A stretch of 64,000 bases of DNA from Xanthobacteraceae bacterium. GTDB taxonomy: Bacteria > Pseudomonadota > Alphaproteobacteria > Rhizobiales > Xanthobacteraceae. The stretch spans positions 558,001-622,000 of the forward strand of contig SCUB01000001.1 in NCBI GenBank assembly GCA_004297465.1, in the 5' to 3' direction. Below are positions 27,720 to 35,980 of this stretch, piece by piece; position 1 is the first letter of the stretch; the number at the start of each line of letters is the position of its first letter. The notes under the pieces were generated by a model. It had not been told where the DNA came from. It made no database searches and saw nothing but the letters and a program-made list of their open reading frames with translations. Made by a program: the position numbers and the translations under genes.

Positions 27720-27973
27720 GACGGGGCCCGATCGGGTGTGGGTCCGAACGCGGGGCGCGATCCGGAAAGGGTTGGGCTAGCCCTGATCCAAAGGGATTTC
27801 AAGATTTCCGCGCCGCGCCTTCAACGTCGCATCGGAAAGCTGCGGCCTAATAAATAGGCAGCGCCCATATATTATGCATATTGATTGACGAAGATCTCGC
27901 GCCTTGCGTGCAGCAGGCCCTGAATTTCATATTTTATCTTTTAATTACAGCGCACTACCGCAACTGCGAGGAT

Positions 27974-27990
27974 TTGGCACACAGCTTGAA
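27974..27990 (+). promoter_or_regulatory. sigma-54-like promoter upstream of the nitrate operon
   Basis: TTGGCACACAGCTTGA matches the RpoN -24/-12 consensus (YTGGCACR-N4-TTGC) except for the last base (A for C). The GG and the -12 dinucleotide are spaced 10 apart as required. Transcription would start near 28001, just ahead of the AAGAGGA ribosome binding site at 28015-28021. RpoN/NtrC control fits a nitrate assimilation operon. The 27720-27970 stretch upstream is AT-rich and could hold activator sites; none is clear. Confidence 0.55.
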
Positions 27991-28027
27991 TAAGAGAGGG
28001 TGCCGGTCGCAGACAAGAGGATACCCG

Positions 28028-29344
28028 ATGACCAAATCCCTCTCCGCTATCGCCGCCAGGCGCATCAGCCGCCGCACCCTTCTCGGGGCCGGAGCGGGAA
28101 CCGTGGCGCTGCTCGCGACGGCGCGCGTCAGCTTCCCCGGCGGCGCTTTCGCGCAAGGCGCGGGCCCCGAGGTCAAGGGCACCCGGCTCGGCTACATCGC
28201 GCTCACCGATGCCGCTCCCCTCATCATCGCCAAGGAGAAGGGCCTGTTCGACAAGTACGGGCTGCCGGAGATGGAGATCCTCAAGCAGGCGTCGTGGGGC
28301 GCGACGCGCGACAACATCGCGCTCGGCACCAGGGCCAACGGCATCGACGGCGCCCACCTGTTGCGCCCCAAGGTGCATCTCTACAGCACCGGCAAGGTGA
28401 TGCAGAACGGCCAACCGACGCCGATGTACACGCTCCTCAACCTCAACGAGGACTGCCAGGCGATCTCGGTGGCCAATGACTACAGGGATCTGCCGGTCGG
28501 CGCCGACTGTTCGGCCCTCAAGGAGGCCTTCGCCCGGAAGAAGGCCGACGGCAAGGACGTCAAGGTCGCCATGACCTTCCCCGGCGGCACCCACGACCTG
28601 TGGCTGCGCTACTGGCTCGCCGCCGGCGGCATCGACCCCGACAGGGACGTCTCCACCATCGTGGTGCCGCCGCCGCAGATGGTCGCCAACATGAAGGTCG
28701 GCAACATGGATGCGTTCTGCGTCGGCGAGCCGTGGAACGAACAACTCGTCAACCAGGACATCGGCTTTACCGCCGCCACCACCGGCGAAATCTGGTTCAA
28801 GCATCCGGAAAAGATTCTCGGCATGCGCGCCGACTGGGTCGATGCCAATCCGAAGGCGACGCAGGCGATCCTGATGGCGGTGATGGAAGCGCAGATGTGG
28901 TGCGACCGGATGGAGAACAAGCAGGAACTCGCCGGGATCGTCGGCAAGCGCCAGTGGTTCAACGTGCCGGTGCCCGACATCATCGGCCGCCTCAGGGGCG
29001 ACATCAACTACGGCCGCGGAAAGATCGCCAGGGGCAGCAACCTCCTGATGAAGTTCTGGGGCGAGGGCGGCGCGGTGTCGTATCCGTGGAAGAGCCTCGA
29101 TCGCTGGTTCGTCACCGAGAACATCCGCTGGGGCAAGTTCGAGCCGGCGACCGACATCACCGCGCTGGTGGACCGCACCAACCGCGCCGACCTGTGGCGC
29201 GAGGCAGCCGCCGCGCTCGGCGTCGCCAATGCGCCGACCGGCTTCTCGCGCGGCGTCGAGAAATTCTTCGACGGCAAGGTGTTCGATCCGGCCGATCCGG
29301 CGGCCTACCTCAAGAGCCTGTCGATCAAGCGCGTCGATGTGTGA
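28028..29344 (+). CDS. nrtA: nitrate/nitrite ABC transporter substrate-binding protein
   Basis: 438 residues with a twin-arginine-type signal (RRISRRTLLGAGAGTVALLAT). The mature protein resembles NrtA/CmpA binding proteins (LGYIALTDAAPLIIAKEKGLFDKYGL, NMDAFCVGEPWNEQLV, FKHPEKILGMRADWVDANPKAT). It would deliver nitrate to the NrtB/NrtD importer encoded next. Start ATG 28028 has AAGAGGA six bases upstream; the longer frame from 27881 would run across the promoter and is rejected. Confidence 0.93.
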   Translation: MTKSLSAIAARRISRRTLLGAGAGTVALLATARVSFPGGAFAQGAGPEVKGTRLGYIALTDAAPLIIAKEKGLFDKYGLPEMEILKQASWGATRDNIALGTRANGIDGAHLLRPKVHLYSTGKVMQNGQPTPMYTLLNLNEDCQAISVANDYRDLPVGADCSALKEAFARKKADGKDVKVAMTFPGGTHDLWLRYWLAAGGIDPDRDVSTIVVPPPQMVANMKVGNMDAFCVGEPWNEQLVNQDIGFTAATTGEIWFKHPEKILGMRADWVDANPKATQAILMAVMEAQMWCDRMENKQELAGIVGKRQWFNVPVPDIIGRLRGDINYGRGKIARGSNLLMKFWGEGGAVSYPWKSLDRWFVTENIRWGKFEPATDITALVDRTNRADLWREAAAALGVANAPTGFSRGVEKFFDGKVFDPADPAAYLKSLSIKRVDV

Positions 29345-29363
29345 TCCATCCCGCGAGGCCGCC

Positions 29364-30263
29364 ATGTCCAAGCCATTGCGAAAGACCGAACCGATGAGCA
29401 CCACCACGCCGTCACCCGCCGCGACCATCGTCAGCCTGCCGGCGCCGGCGGTGAATTTATGGCGCGGACGGCTGATGCAGTGGCTGCGGGAAATGGCCGC
29501 GACGATCTTGCCGCCGCTCATCACGCTCGCGGTCATCCTCGGCGTCTGGCAGATCATGTGCATGAAGCCAGACGCGGCGCTGCCCTCGCCGGCCCGCATC
29601 TGGAGCGAGGCGCGCGACCTGATCGTCGATCCGTTTTTCGTCGCTGGCCCGCAGGACATCGGTCTCGGCTGGCGCGTGCTGACCTCGCTGCAGCGTGTCG
29701 GCATCGGCTTCGGCCTTGCCGGCGTCACCGGCATCGTGGTCGGCGCCATTATCGGCCAGTCGATGTGGACGATGCGCGGGCTCGATCCGATCTTCCAGAT
29801 CCTGCGCACCGTGCCGCCGCTGGCGTGGCTGCCGATCTCGCTCGCCGCGTTTCGCGACAGCCGGCCCTCGGCGATCTTCGTGATTTTCATCACCTCGATC
29901 TGGCCCATCATCATCAACACCGCGGTCGGCATCCGCAACATTCCGCAGGACTATCGCAACGTCGCCGCCGTGGTGCGGCTCAACCAGATCGAGTTCTTCT
30001 GGAAGATCATGATCCCGTCGGCGGCGCCCTACATCTTCACCGGCCTGCGCATCGGCATCGGGCTGTCGTGGCTCGCCATCGTCGCCGCCGAGATGCTCAC
30101 CGGCGGTGTCGGCGTCGGCTTCTTCATCTGGGACGCGTGGAACTCGTCGCGGCTCGCCGACATCTTCGTGGCGCTGGCCTATATCGGCCTCACCGGTTTC
30201 GTGCTCGACCGCATCGTCGCCGCCGTGGGCAGTTTCGCCACGCGCGGCACCCAGGCCAGCTGA
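29364..30263 (+). CDS. nrtB: nitrate ABC transporter permease
   Basis: 299 residues, with a polar N-terminus then about six transmembrane helices and the binding-protein-dependent permease loop (AAVVRLNQIEFFWKIMIPSAAPYIFTGLRIGIGLSW). It belongs to the NrtB/SsuC family and lies between the cognate binding protein and ATPase. An alternative start is ATG 29394. Confidence 0.93.
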   Translation: MSKPLRKTEPMSTTTPSPAATIVSLPAPAVNLWRGRLMQWLREMAATILPPLITLAVILGVWQIMCMKPDAALPSPARIWSEARDLIVDPFFVAGPQDIGLGWRVLTSLQRVGIGFGLAGVTGIVVGAIIGQSMWTMRGLDPIFQILRTVPPLAWLPISLAAFRDSRPSAIFVIFITSIWPIIINTAVGIRNIPQDYRNVAAVVRLNQIEFFWKIMIPSAAPYIFTGLRIGIGLSWLAIVAAEMLTGGVGVGFFIWDAWNSSRLADIFVALAYIGLTGFVLDRIVAAVGSFATRGTQAS

Positions 30264-30277
30264 GAGGGAAACGTCGC

Positions 30278-31069
30278 ATGGCCTATCTCAAGCTCGATCA
30301 CATCGACAAGGTGTTCTCACGCGGCGGCCGCGACAGCGAGGTGCTGCGCGACGTCACGCTGAGCGTGGAGCGGGGTGAGTACATCTCGATCATCGGCCAC
30401 TCCGGTTGCGGCAAGTCGACGCTGCTCAACATCGTCGCCGGGCTTACCCCGGTGACGCGTGGCGCGGTGCTGCTGGAGGAGCGCGAGGTCAACGCGCCGG
30501 GGCCGGATCGCGCCGTGGTGTTCCAGAACCATTCGCTGCTGCCATGGCTGTCGGCTTACGACAATGTGCGTCTTGGCGTCGACAAGGCGTTCGGCGCAAG
30601 CCGCAGTCGCGCCGAACGCCACGACTGGACCATGCACAATCTTGATCTCGTCCAGATGGCTCATGCAAAAGACAAGCGTCCGTCGGAAATCTCCGGCGGC
30701 ATGAAGCAGCGCATCGGCATCGCCCGCGCGCTCGCCATGGAGCCCAAGGTGCTGCTGCTCGACGAGCCGTTCGGCGCGCTCGACGCGCTGACGCGCGCGC
30801 ACCTGCAGGATTCGGTGATGGCGCTGCACCAGAAGCTCGGCAACACCGTCCTGATGATCACCCATGACGTCGACGAGGCGGTGTTGCTGTCCGACCGCAT
30901 CGTGATGATGACCAATGGGCCGGCGGCGCATATCGGCGAGGTGCTCGATGTGGCGCTGCCGCGTCTGCGCCGGCGGCTCGAACTTGCCACCAGCCCGGTC
31001 TATCTCAAATGCCGCCAGCGCGTGCTCGAATTCCTCTACGAGCGCCACCGCTACGTCGAAGCCGCGTAA
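30278..31069 (+). CDS. nrtD: nitrate ABC transporter ATP-binding protein
   Basis: 263 residues. Walker A GHSGCGKSTLL, signature ISGGMKQRIGIARAL, Walker B VLLLDEPFGALDALT and the switch His in LMITHDVDEAV are all intact. The C-terminus lacks the NrtA-like regulatory domain found in NrtC, so this is the NrtD type. It powers nitrate import with NrtA and NrtB. Confidence 0.93.
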   Translation: MAYLKLDHIDKVFSRGGRDSEVLRDVTLSVERGEYISIIGHSGCGKSTLLNIVAGLTPVTRGAVLLEEREVNAPGPDRAVVFQNHSLLPWLSAYDNVRLGVDKAFGASRSRAERHDWTMHNLDLVQMAHAKDKRPSEISGGMKQRIGIARALAMEPKVLLLDEPFGALDALTRAHLQDSVMALHQKLGNTVLMITHDVDEAVLLSDRIVMMTNGPAAHIGEVLDVALPRLRRRLELATSPVYLKCRQRVLEFLYERHRYVEAA

Positions 31070-31078
31070 GGAGATTTC

Positions 31079-32296
31079 ATGAGCGAACCGCTGGTCGTCA
31101 TCGGAAACGGCATGGTCGCCGCCCGCCTGGTGGAGGAGCTGTCGCGCCATGCGCTTGGACGCTACGCCATCGCCGTGGTCGGCGACGAGCCGCGGCTGGC
31201 CTATAACCGCGTGCTCCTGTCGTCGGTGCTGGCGGGCGAGGTGACTTCGCAGGAGATCGAGCTCAAGACCGCGGCGTGGTGGCGCGAGCATGGCGTCACC
31301 GTGCGCTATGGCTGCCGCGCCGCCGCCATCGACGCCGGAAGGCGCCGCGTCATTCTCGCCGACGGCTCGCTGCTGCCGTTCAGCAAGCTCGTGTTCGCCA
31401 CCGGCTCGCGCTCGCTGCGGCCGAACCTGCCCGGCATCGAACTGCCCGGCGTGCTGACGTTCCGCGACGCCGCCGACGCGGCGATGATCTCGGCCGCCTC
31501 CGGCCCCGGCGCGCGCGCCGTGGTGATCGGCGGCGGGCTTTTGGGCATCGAGGCCGCCTATGGCCTCGCCAAGGGCGGCGCGCGCGTCACGCTCATCCAT
31601 CTGATGGACCGGCTGATGGAGCGCCAGCTCGACGCGCCGGCCGCCGCGCTGCTGCAAAACAAGCTCGCCGCGCTCGGCGTCGACATCCAGCTCGTGGCCG
31701 AAACCGCGCGCATCGATGGCCAGAACCGCGCCGAAGCGGTGATGCTCAAGGACGGCCGCCGCATCGCCGCCGACCTCGTCGTGGTGGCCATCGGCATCCG
31801 CCCCAACACCGAACTGGCGCAAGGCGCCGGCATCGCCTGCCGGCGCGGCATCGTCGTCGACGACGGCCTCGAAACCAGCATGTCCGGCATCTACGCCATC
31901 GGCGAATGCGCCGAGCATCGCGGCGTCTGCTACGGGCTGGTCGAACCGGGCTACGAGCAGGCGCGCGTGCTGGCGCGGCGCCTTGCCGGGAGCGATGTTG
32001 CCTATGCCGGCAGCGTGGTGTGCACCAATCTCAAGGTGTCCGGCGTCAACGTGTTCTCCGCCGGCGACTTTCTCGGCGAAGCCCATGGCAGCGAGGCGCT
32101 GACACTGACCGACAGGGCCAATGGGGTCTACCGCAAGCTGGTCGTCGCCGGCGGCCGCCTGACCGGCGCGGTGCTGATCGGCGATACCCTCGATGCCCCG
32201 TGGTATTTCCGGCTCATCCAGGCGAGCGCCGATATCGCGGACAGGCGCGACGACCTGATGTTCGGCCAGGCGATTGCCGAACGGAAGGCGGCCTGA
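31079..32296 (+). CDS. NAD(P)/FAD-dependent oxidoreductase of the nitrite reductase cluster (NirB N-terminal-like)
   Basis: 405 residues. There are two dinucleotide folds (VVIGNGMVAARLVEEL for FAD, VVIGGGLLGIEAAYGLAKGG for NAD(P)H), and AYNRVLLSSVLAGE and YAIGECAEHRG are typical of the FAD module at the front of NirB/NasB nitrite reductases. The siroheme part is absent and is instead encoded by the following nirA gene. It may pass electrons from NAD(P)H to the nitrite or nitrate reductases here (inference). A strong AAGGAG precedes the start. The last bases lie 4 from nirA. Confidence 0.88.
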   Translation: MSEPLVVIGNGMVAARLVEELSRHALGRYAIAVVGDEPRLAYNRVLLSSVLAGEVTSQEIELKTAAWWREHGVTVRYGCRAAAIDAGRRRVILADGSLLPFSKLVFATGSRSLRPNLPGIELPGVLTFRDAADAAMISAASGPGARAVVIGGGLLGIEAAYGLAKGGARVTLIHLMDRLMERQLDAPAAALLQNKLAALGVDIQLVAETARIDGQNRAEAVMLKDGRRIAADLVVVAIGIRPNTELAQGAGIACRRGIVVDDGLETSMSGIYAIGECAEHRGVCYGLVEPGYEQARVLARRLAGSDVAYAGSVVCTNLKVSGVNVFSAGDFLGEAHGSEALTLTDRANGVYRKLVVAGGRLTGAVLIGDTLDAPWYFRLIQASADIADRRDDLMFGQAIAERKAA

Positions 32297-32300
32297 ACCC

Positions 32301-34058
32301 ATGTCCGCAGATTTTTCTCCCGACCAGAAGCGCTACCTCGAAGGTTTCGTCTCCGGCTTGAGCGCCTCGCGGCTGGCGCGCGCGGCCGTGCCCGCGCGCA
32401 CCGAGCCGAGCGGGCCCGACGCCATCCATCTCAAGGCGCAGGACCGCGCGCTTGCCGCTGGCGGCAAGCTCAACGACCAGGAGAAGATCAAGCGCGAGGA
32501 GCATCCGTTCGACGCCTATCCGCGCCTCGTGCGCCAGGCCGCCGCCAACGAGCCGCCCAAGCCCGCCGACAATTTCCGCTGGCGCTATTACGGCCTGTTC
32601 TATGTCGCCCCGACGCAGACCTCGTATATGTGCCGGTTGCGCATCCCGAACGGCATCCTCAGTCACTGGCAGTTCGAGGGGCTTGCCGGCCTCGCCGAGC
32701 GTTACGGCGGCGGCTATGCCCACGTCACCACGCGCGCCAACATCCAGATCCGTGAGATCGAGCCGAAGCATGCCGTGGCGATGATCGAGGCGGTGCAGGA
32801 TCTTGGTCTCACTTCGCGCGGCTCCGGTTCCGACAACATCCGCAACGTCACCGGAACGCCGACCGCCGGCATCGATCCGGTCGAATTGCTGGACACCCGG
32901 CCTTACGCCCGCGCCTGGCACTTCCACGTTCTCAACGACCGCTCGCTCGCCGGGCTGCCGCGCAAGTTCAACGTCGCGTTCGACGGCGGCGGACGCATCG
33001 CCGTGCTCGAAGACACCAACGACATCGCGTTCCAGGGTGTCGCGGTCGGGGAGGGGCATGGTGTTGCGGCGGGGGTGTATTTCCGCCTCGCGCTCGGCGG
33101 CATCACCGGGCACAAGGATTTTGCCCGCGACACCGGCGTGATCGTGCCGCCGGAGGAGGCTACTGAAGTCGCCGGCGCCATCGTGCGCGTGTTCATCGAG
33201 CACGGCGACCGCACCAACCGCGCCAAAGCGCGGCTCAAATACGTGCTCGACGCCTGGGGCTTCGACAAGTTCCTCGGCGCGGTGGAGGAGAAACTTGGCC
33301 GCAAGCTGACGCGCGTGGCGGCCGAGGCGGTCGCGCCGCGCCCCGCGTCCGACCGTTCCGCGCATATCGGCGTGCATGCGCAGAAGCAGGAAGGGTTTCA
33401 CTGGATAGGCGTCGCGCTACGGCTCGGCCACTTGACGGCGGCGCAGATGCGCGGCCTTGCCGCGATCGCGCGCACCCATGGCGACGGCGACATCCGCCTG
33501 ACCGTGTGGCAGAACCTTCTTATTTCCGGCGTCGCCGAGGCGTCCGTGGCGGGCGCGGTCGCGGCGATCGAGGCGCTCGGCCTCTCGATTCGCGCCACGC
33601 CGGTCGAGGCCGGCCTCGTCGCCTGCACCGGCAGCACCGGCTGCCGCTTCGCCGGCGCCGACACCAAGCGCGACGCCGAGCGCATCGCGCAGTATTGCAA
33701 CGAGCATGCGCCGGTCGATACCCCGGTCAACATCCACGTCACCGGCTGCCATCATTCCTGCGCGCAGCATTACATCGGCGACATCGGCCTCGTCGGCGCG
33801 CGCGTGCCGGTCAACGACGAGGGCGACACGGTGGACGGCTACAACATCGTGGTCGGAGGCGGTTACGGCCCCGAGGCCGGCATCGCCCGGCCGCTGATCG
33901 ACAACGTCCGCGCCGAGGACGCGCCGCAGATGGTGGCGCGGCTCATCGGCGCCTATCTCGCGCGGCGCGATGCCGCCGACGAAACGTTCTGCACGTTCGC
34001 GCGCCGTCACGACATCGCAGGCTTGCGCGCCATGATCGATGCGAAGGATCAGACATGA
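32301..34058 (+). CDS. nirA: siroheme nitrite reductase (NirA/sulfite reductase hemoprotein family)
   Basis: 585 residues, two ferrodoxin-like half domains with a siroheme/[4Fe-4S] site: CTGSTGCRF and GCHHSCAQHY supply the four cluster cysteines (C-x5-C and C-x3-C). It performs the six-electron reduction of nitrite to ammonium in the cytoplasm. Nitrite rather than sulfite is inferred from the nitrate transporter and nitrate reductase in the same operon. The stop overlaps the next start (ATGA at 34055). Confidence 0.92.
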   Translation: MSADFSPDQKRYLEGFVSGLSASRLARAAVPARTEPSGPDAIHLKAQDRALAAGGKLNDQEKIKREEHPFDAYPRLVRQAAANEPPKPADNFRWRYYGLFYVAPTQTSYMCRLRIPNGILSHWQFEGLAGLAERYGGGYAHVTTRANIQIREIEPKHAVAMIEAVQDLGLTSRGSGSDNIRNVTGTPTAGIDPVELLDTRPYARAWHFHVLNDRSLAGLPRKFNVAFDGGGRIAVLEDTNDIAFQGVAVGEGHGVAAGVYFRLALGGITGHKDFARDTGVIVPPEEATEVAGAIVRVFIEHGDRTNRAKARLKYVLDAWGFDKFLGAVEEKLGRKLTRVAAEAVAPRPASDRSAHIGVHAQKQEGFHWIGVALRLGHLTAAQMRGLAAIARTHGDGDIRLTVWQNLLISGVAEASVAGAVAAIEALGLSIRATPVEAGLVACTGSTGCRFAGADTKRDAERIAQYCNEHAPVDTPVNIHVTGCHHSCAQHYIGDIGLVGARVPVNDEGDTVDGYNIVVGGGYGPEAGIARPLIDNVRAEDAPQMVARLIGAYLARRDAADETFCTFARRHDIAGLRAMIDAKDQT

Positions 34059-35647
34059 ACCAGATCGTCCAGCCGCCGAAGCTCGATCTCATTCCCGACA
34101 CCGCGCCGTTCTCGCTGGAGCAGCGCGCCTGGCTCAACGGTTTCCTTGCCGGCCTGGTGTCGCTGGACGGCAGTCCGATGCCGTTGTCGGGCGAACAGAA
34201 CGCGGCCGCGATGGCTGGCGACGGCGATGACGGCGCGGCGCCATGGCACGACCAGACCATCGCGATCGCCGAGCGCATGAAGCTCGCCGAGGGCCGCCCC
34301 TTACGGCGGCGCATGATGGCGGCGATGGCGCAGCAGGATTGCGGCCAGTGCGGCTATAACTGCAACGACTATGCCGAGGCGCTGTTCGCGCGCAAGGAGG
34401 CGCGGCTTAATCTGTGCTCGCCCGGCGGCAAGGACACCGCTCGCATGCTCAAGACGCTGGCCGAGGAGCTCGATCACGCCCCCGCAGCGCCCGCGCAGCC
34501 CGAACCTACGACCGCGCCGGCGATCGCCGCGCCGCCGGGTCGCTCGCGCGACAATCCGGCCGAAGCGATTTTCCTGTCGCGGCGCCGCCTCAACAAGCCC
34601 GGCTCCGAGAAGGACACCTGGCACGTCGAGTTCGACCTGTCCCGCAGCGGCCTCGATTACGTCGCCGGCGATTCGTTTGGCGTATTCGCGCACAATGATC
34701 CCGGCCTCGTCGACCAGATCATTGCCACGCTCGGCGCCTCGCCCATGACCGAAGTGCGGGGCAGGCCGCTCAGCGACGTGCTGCGCACCGACGTGTCGCT
34801 GTCGCCGGTGCCCGACACCCTGTTCGAGCTGATCTCGTTCCTCACCGGCGGCGCGGCGCGCGAGAAGGCGCGGGCTCTCGCGCAGGGCGAGGATCCCGAC
34901 GGCGACGCGGCCAATCTCGACGTTCTTGCCGCGCTGCAGAAGTTCACTGGTGTGCGACCGCATCCGGAAGCCTTCGTCGAGGCGCTGGAGCCGCTGCAGC
35001 CACGGCTCTATTCGATCTCGTCGTCGCCGAACGCTACGCCGGGCCGGCTGTCGCTCACCGTCGACGCGGTGCGCTACGTTATCGGCAAGCGCAAGCGGCT
35101 CGGCGTCGCCTCGACCTGTCTTGCCGAGCGCGTCAATCCCGGCGATGCGCTGAAAGTGTACGTGCAGCGCGCCCACGGCTTCGGTCTGCCGGCCGATCCC
35201 GCCGTGCCGGTCATCATGGTCGGACCGGGCACCGGCATCGCGCCGTTCCGTTCATTCCTGCACGAGCGCGGCGCCGCCAAGGCCCCCGGCCGCAACTGGC
35301 TGTTCTTCGGCCACCAGCGCAGCGATTGCGATTTCTTCTACGCCGACGAACTCAAGACGATGAAGGAGTCCGGCCTCCTGACCCGGCTGTCGCTGGCGTG
35401 GTCGCGCGACAGCGAGCAGAAATTCTACGTCCAGGACCGCATGCGCGAGGTCGGCCGCGAGCTGTGGGCATGGCTGGCCGATGGCGCCCATGTCTATGTC
35501 TGCGGCGACGCCAAGCGGATGGCCAAGGACGTCGAACGGGCGCTGGTCGACATCGTGGCGCAGTACGGCGCGCGCTCGACCGACGAGGCGGTCGCCTTTA
35601 TCGGCGAGTTGAAGCGCCGCCAGCGCTATCAGCAGGATGTCTATTGA
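34055..35647 (+). CDS. CysJ-like FAD/NADPH reductase with an N-terminal Fe-S domain
   Basis: 530 residues. The C-terminal two thirds are a CysJ/cytochrome P450 reductase-type FAD and NADPH module: RLYSISSSP (FAD), GVASTCLAE, GPGTGIAPFRSFL and CGDAKRMAKDVERAL (NADPH). The FMN flavodoxin domain normally at the front is missing. Instead residues 96-121 hold cysteines C96, C99, C103 and C121 (DCGQCGYNCNDYAEA...LNLCSPGG), a likely [4Fe-4S] site. Coupled by ATGA to nirA, it is the probable electron donor to nitrite reductase. Confidence 0.88.
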   Translation: MNQIVQPPKLDLIPDTAPFSLEQRAWLNGFLAGLVSLDGSPMPLSGEQNAAAMAGDGDDGAAPWHDQTIAIAERMKLAEGRPLRRRMMAAMAQQDCGQCGYNCNDYAEALFARKEARLNLCSPGGKDTARMLKTLAEELDHAPAAPAQPEPTTAPAIAAPPGRSRDNPAEAIFLSRRRLNKPGSEKDTWHVEFDLSRSGLDYVAGDSFGVFAHNDPGLVDQIIATLGASPMTEVRGRPLSDVLRTDVSLSPVPDTLFELISFLTGGAAREKARALAQGEDPDGDAANLDVLAALQKFTGVRPHPEAFVEALEPLQPRLYSISSSPNATPGRLSLTVDAVRYVIGKRKRLGVASTCLAERVNPGDALKVYVQRAHGFGLPADPAVPVIMVGPGTGIAPFRSFLHERGAAKAPGRNWLFFGHQRSDCDFFYADELKTMKESGLLTRLSLAWSRDSEQKFYVQDRMREVGRELWAWLADGAHVYVCGDAKRMAKDVERALVDIVAQYGARSTDEAVAFIGELKRRQRYQQDVY

Positions 35648-35799
35648 GGCGCAACGCGCGGCGGAAGGATGGCGAAGGAGTTGCCGGAACAGGGGCCTTG
35701 AGCCGGTCAATTTTCTCCGCGCGGCGGCGACGGAAGCAATTTTTCGTTTTTTCGTCCGGTGCCTTGCCGGCGGCGAAAGGGTGCTGCACATGAATGCGC

Positions 35800-35949
35800 A
35801 TGGTCAACGAAACGTCCCACACGCGCACCTCCGAACCGCGCTCCGTTGTCGCGGCGATGCCCGGCCGCGCCGAACTTGCCGCCGCGTTCGCGGCCATGGG
35901 CCTTATCGTCCTCATCGCGCTCGCCACGCTGCCGCCGCTGCACTGGTAG
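35800..35949 (+). CDS. possible small membrane protein between nitrite and nitrate reductase genes
   Basis: 49 codons (MVNETSHTRTSEPRSVVAAM...) with a polar N-terminus and one hydrophobic segment ending LIALATLPPLHW. An in-frame ATG at 35794 would add two residues. It fills most of the 330-base gap between the reductase and nasA, in the same direction and 31 bases before nasA. The ribosome binding site is weak (AAAGG 13 bases before 35794). I do not recognise it; coding status is a guess based on the membrane-like composition and position. Confidence 0.4.
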   Translation: MVNETSHTRTSEPRSVVAAMPGRAELAAAFAAMGLIVLIALATLPPLHW

Positions 35950-35980
35950 CCGCCGCAAGGCGGCCACGGAGGCTCCGGGC

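Noticed and set aside
27881-28027. N-terminal extension of NrtA from 27881
   Set aside because: It would cross the sigma-54-like promoter and place 49 unrelated residues before a good Tat signal; ATG 28028 has a proper ribosome binding site.
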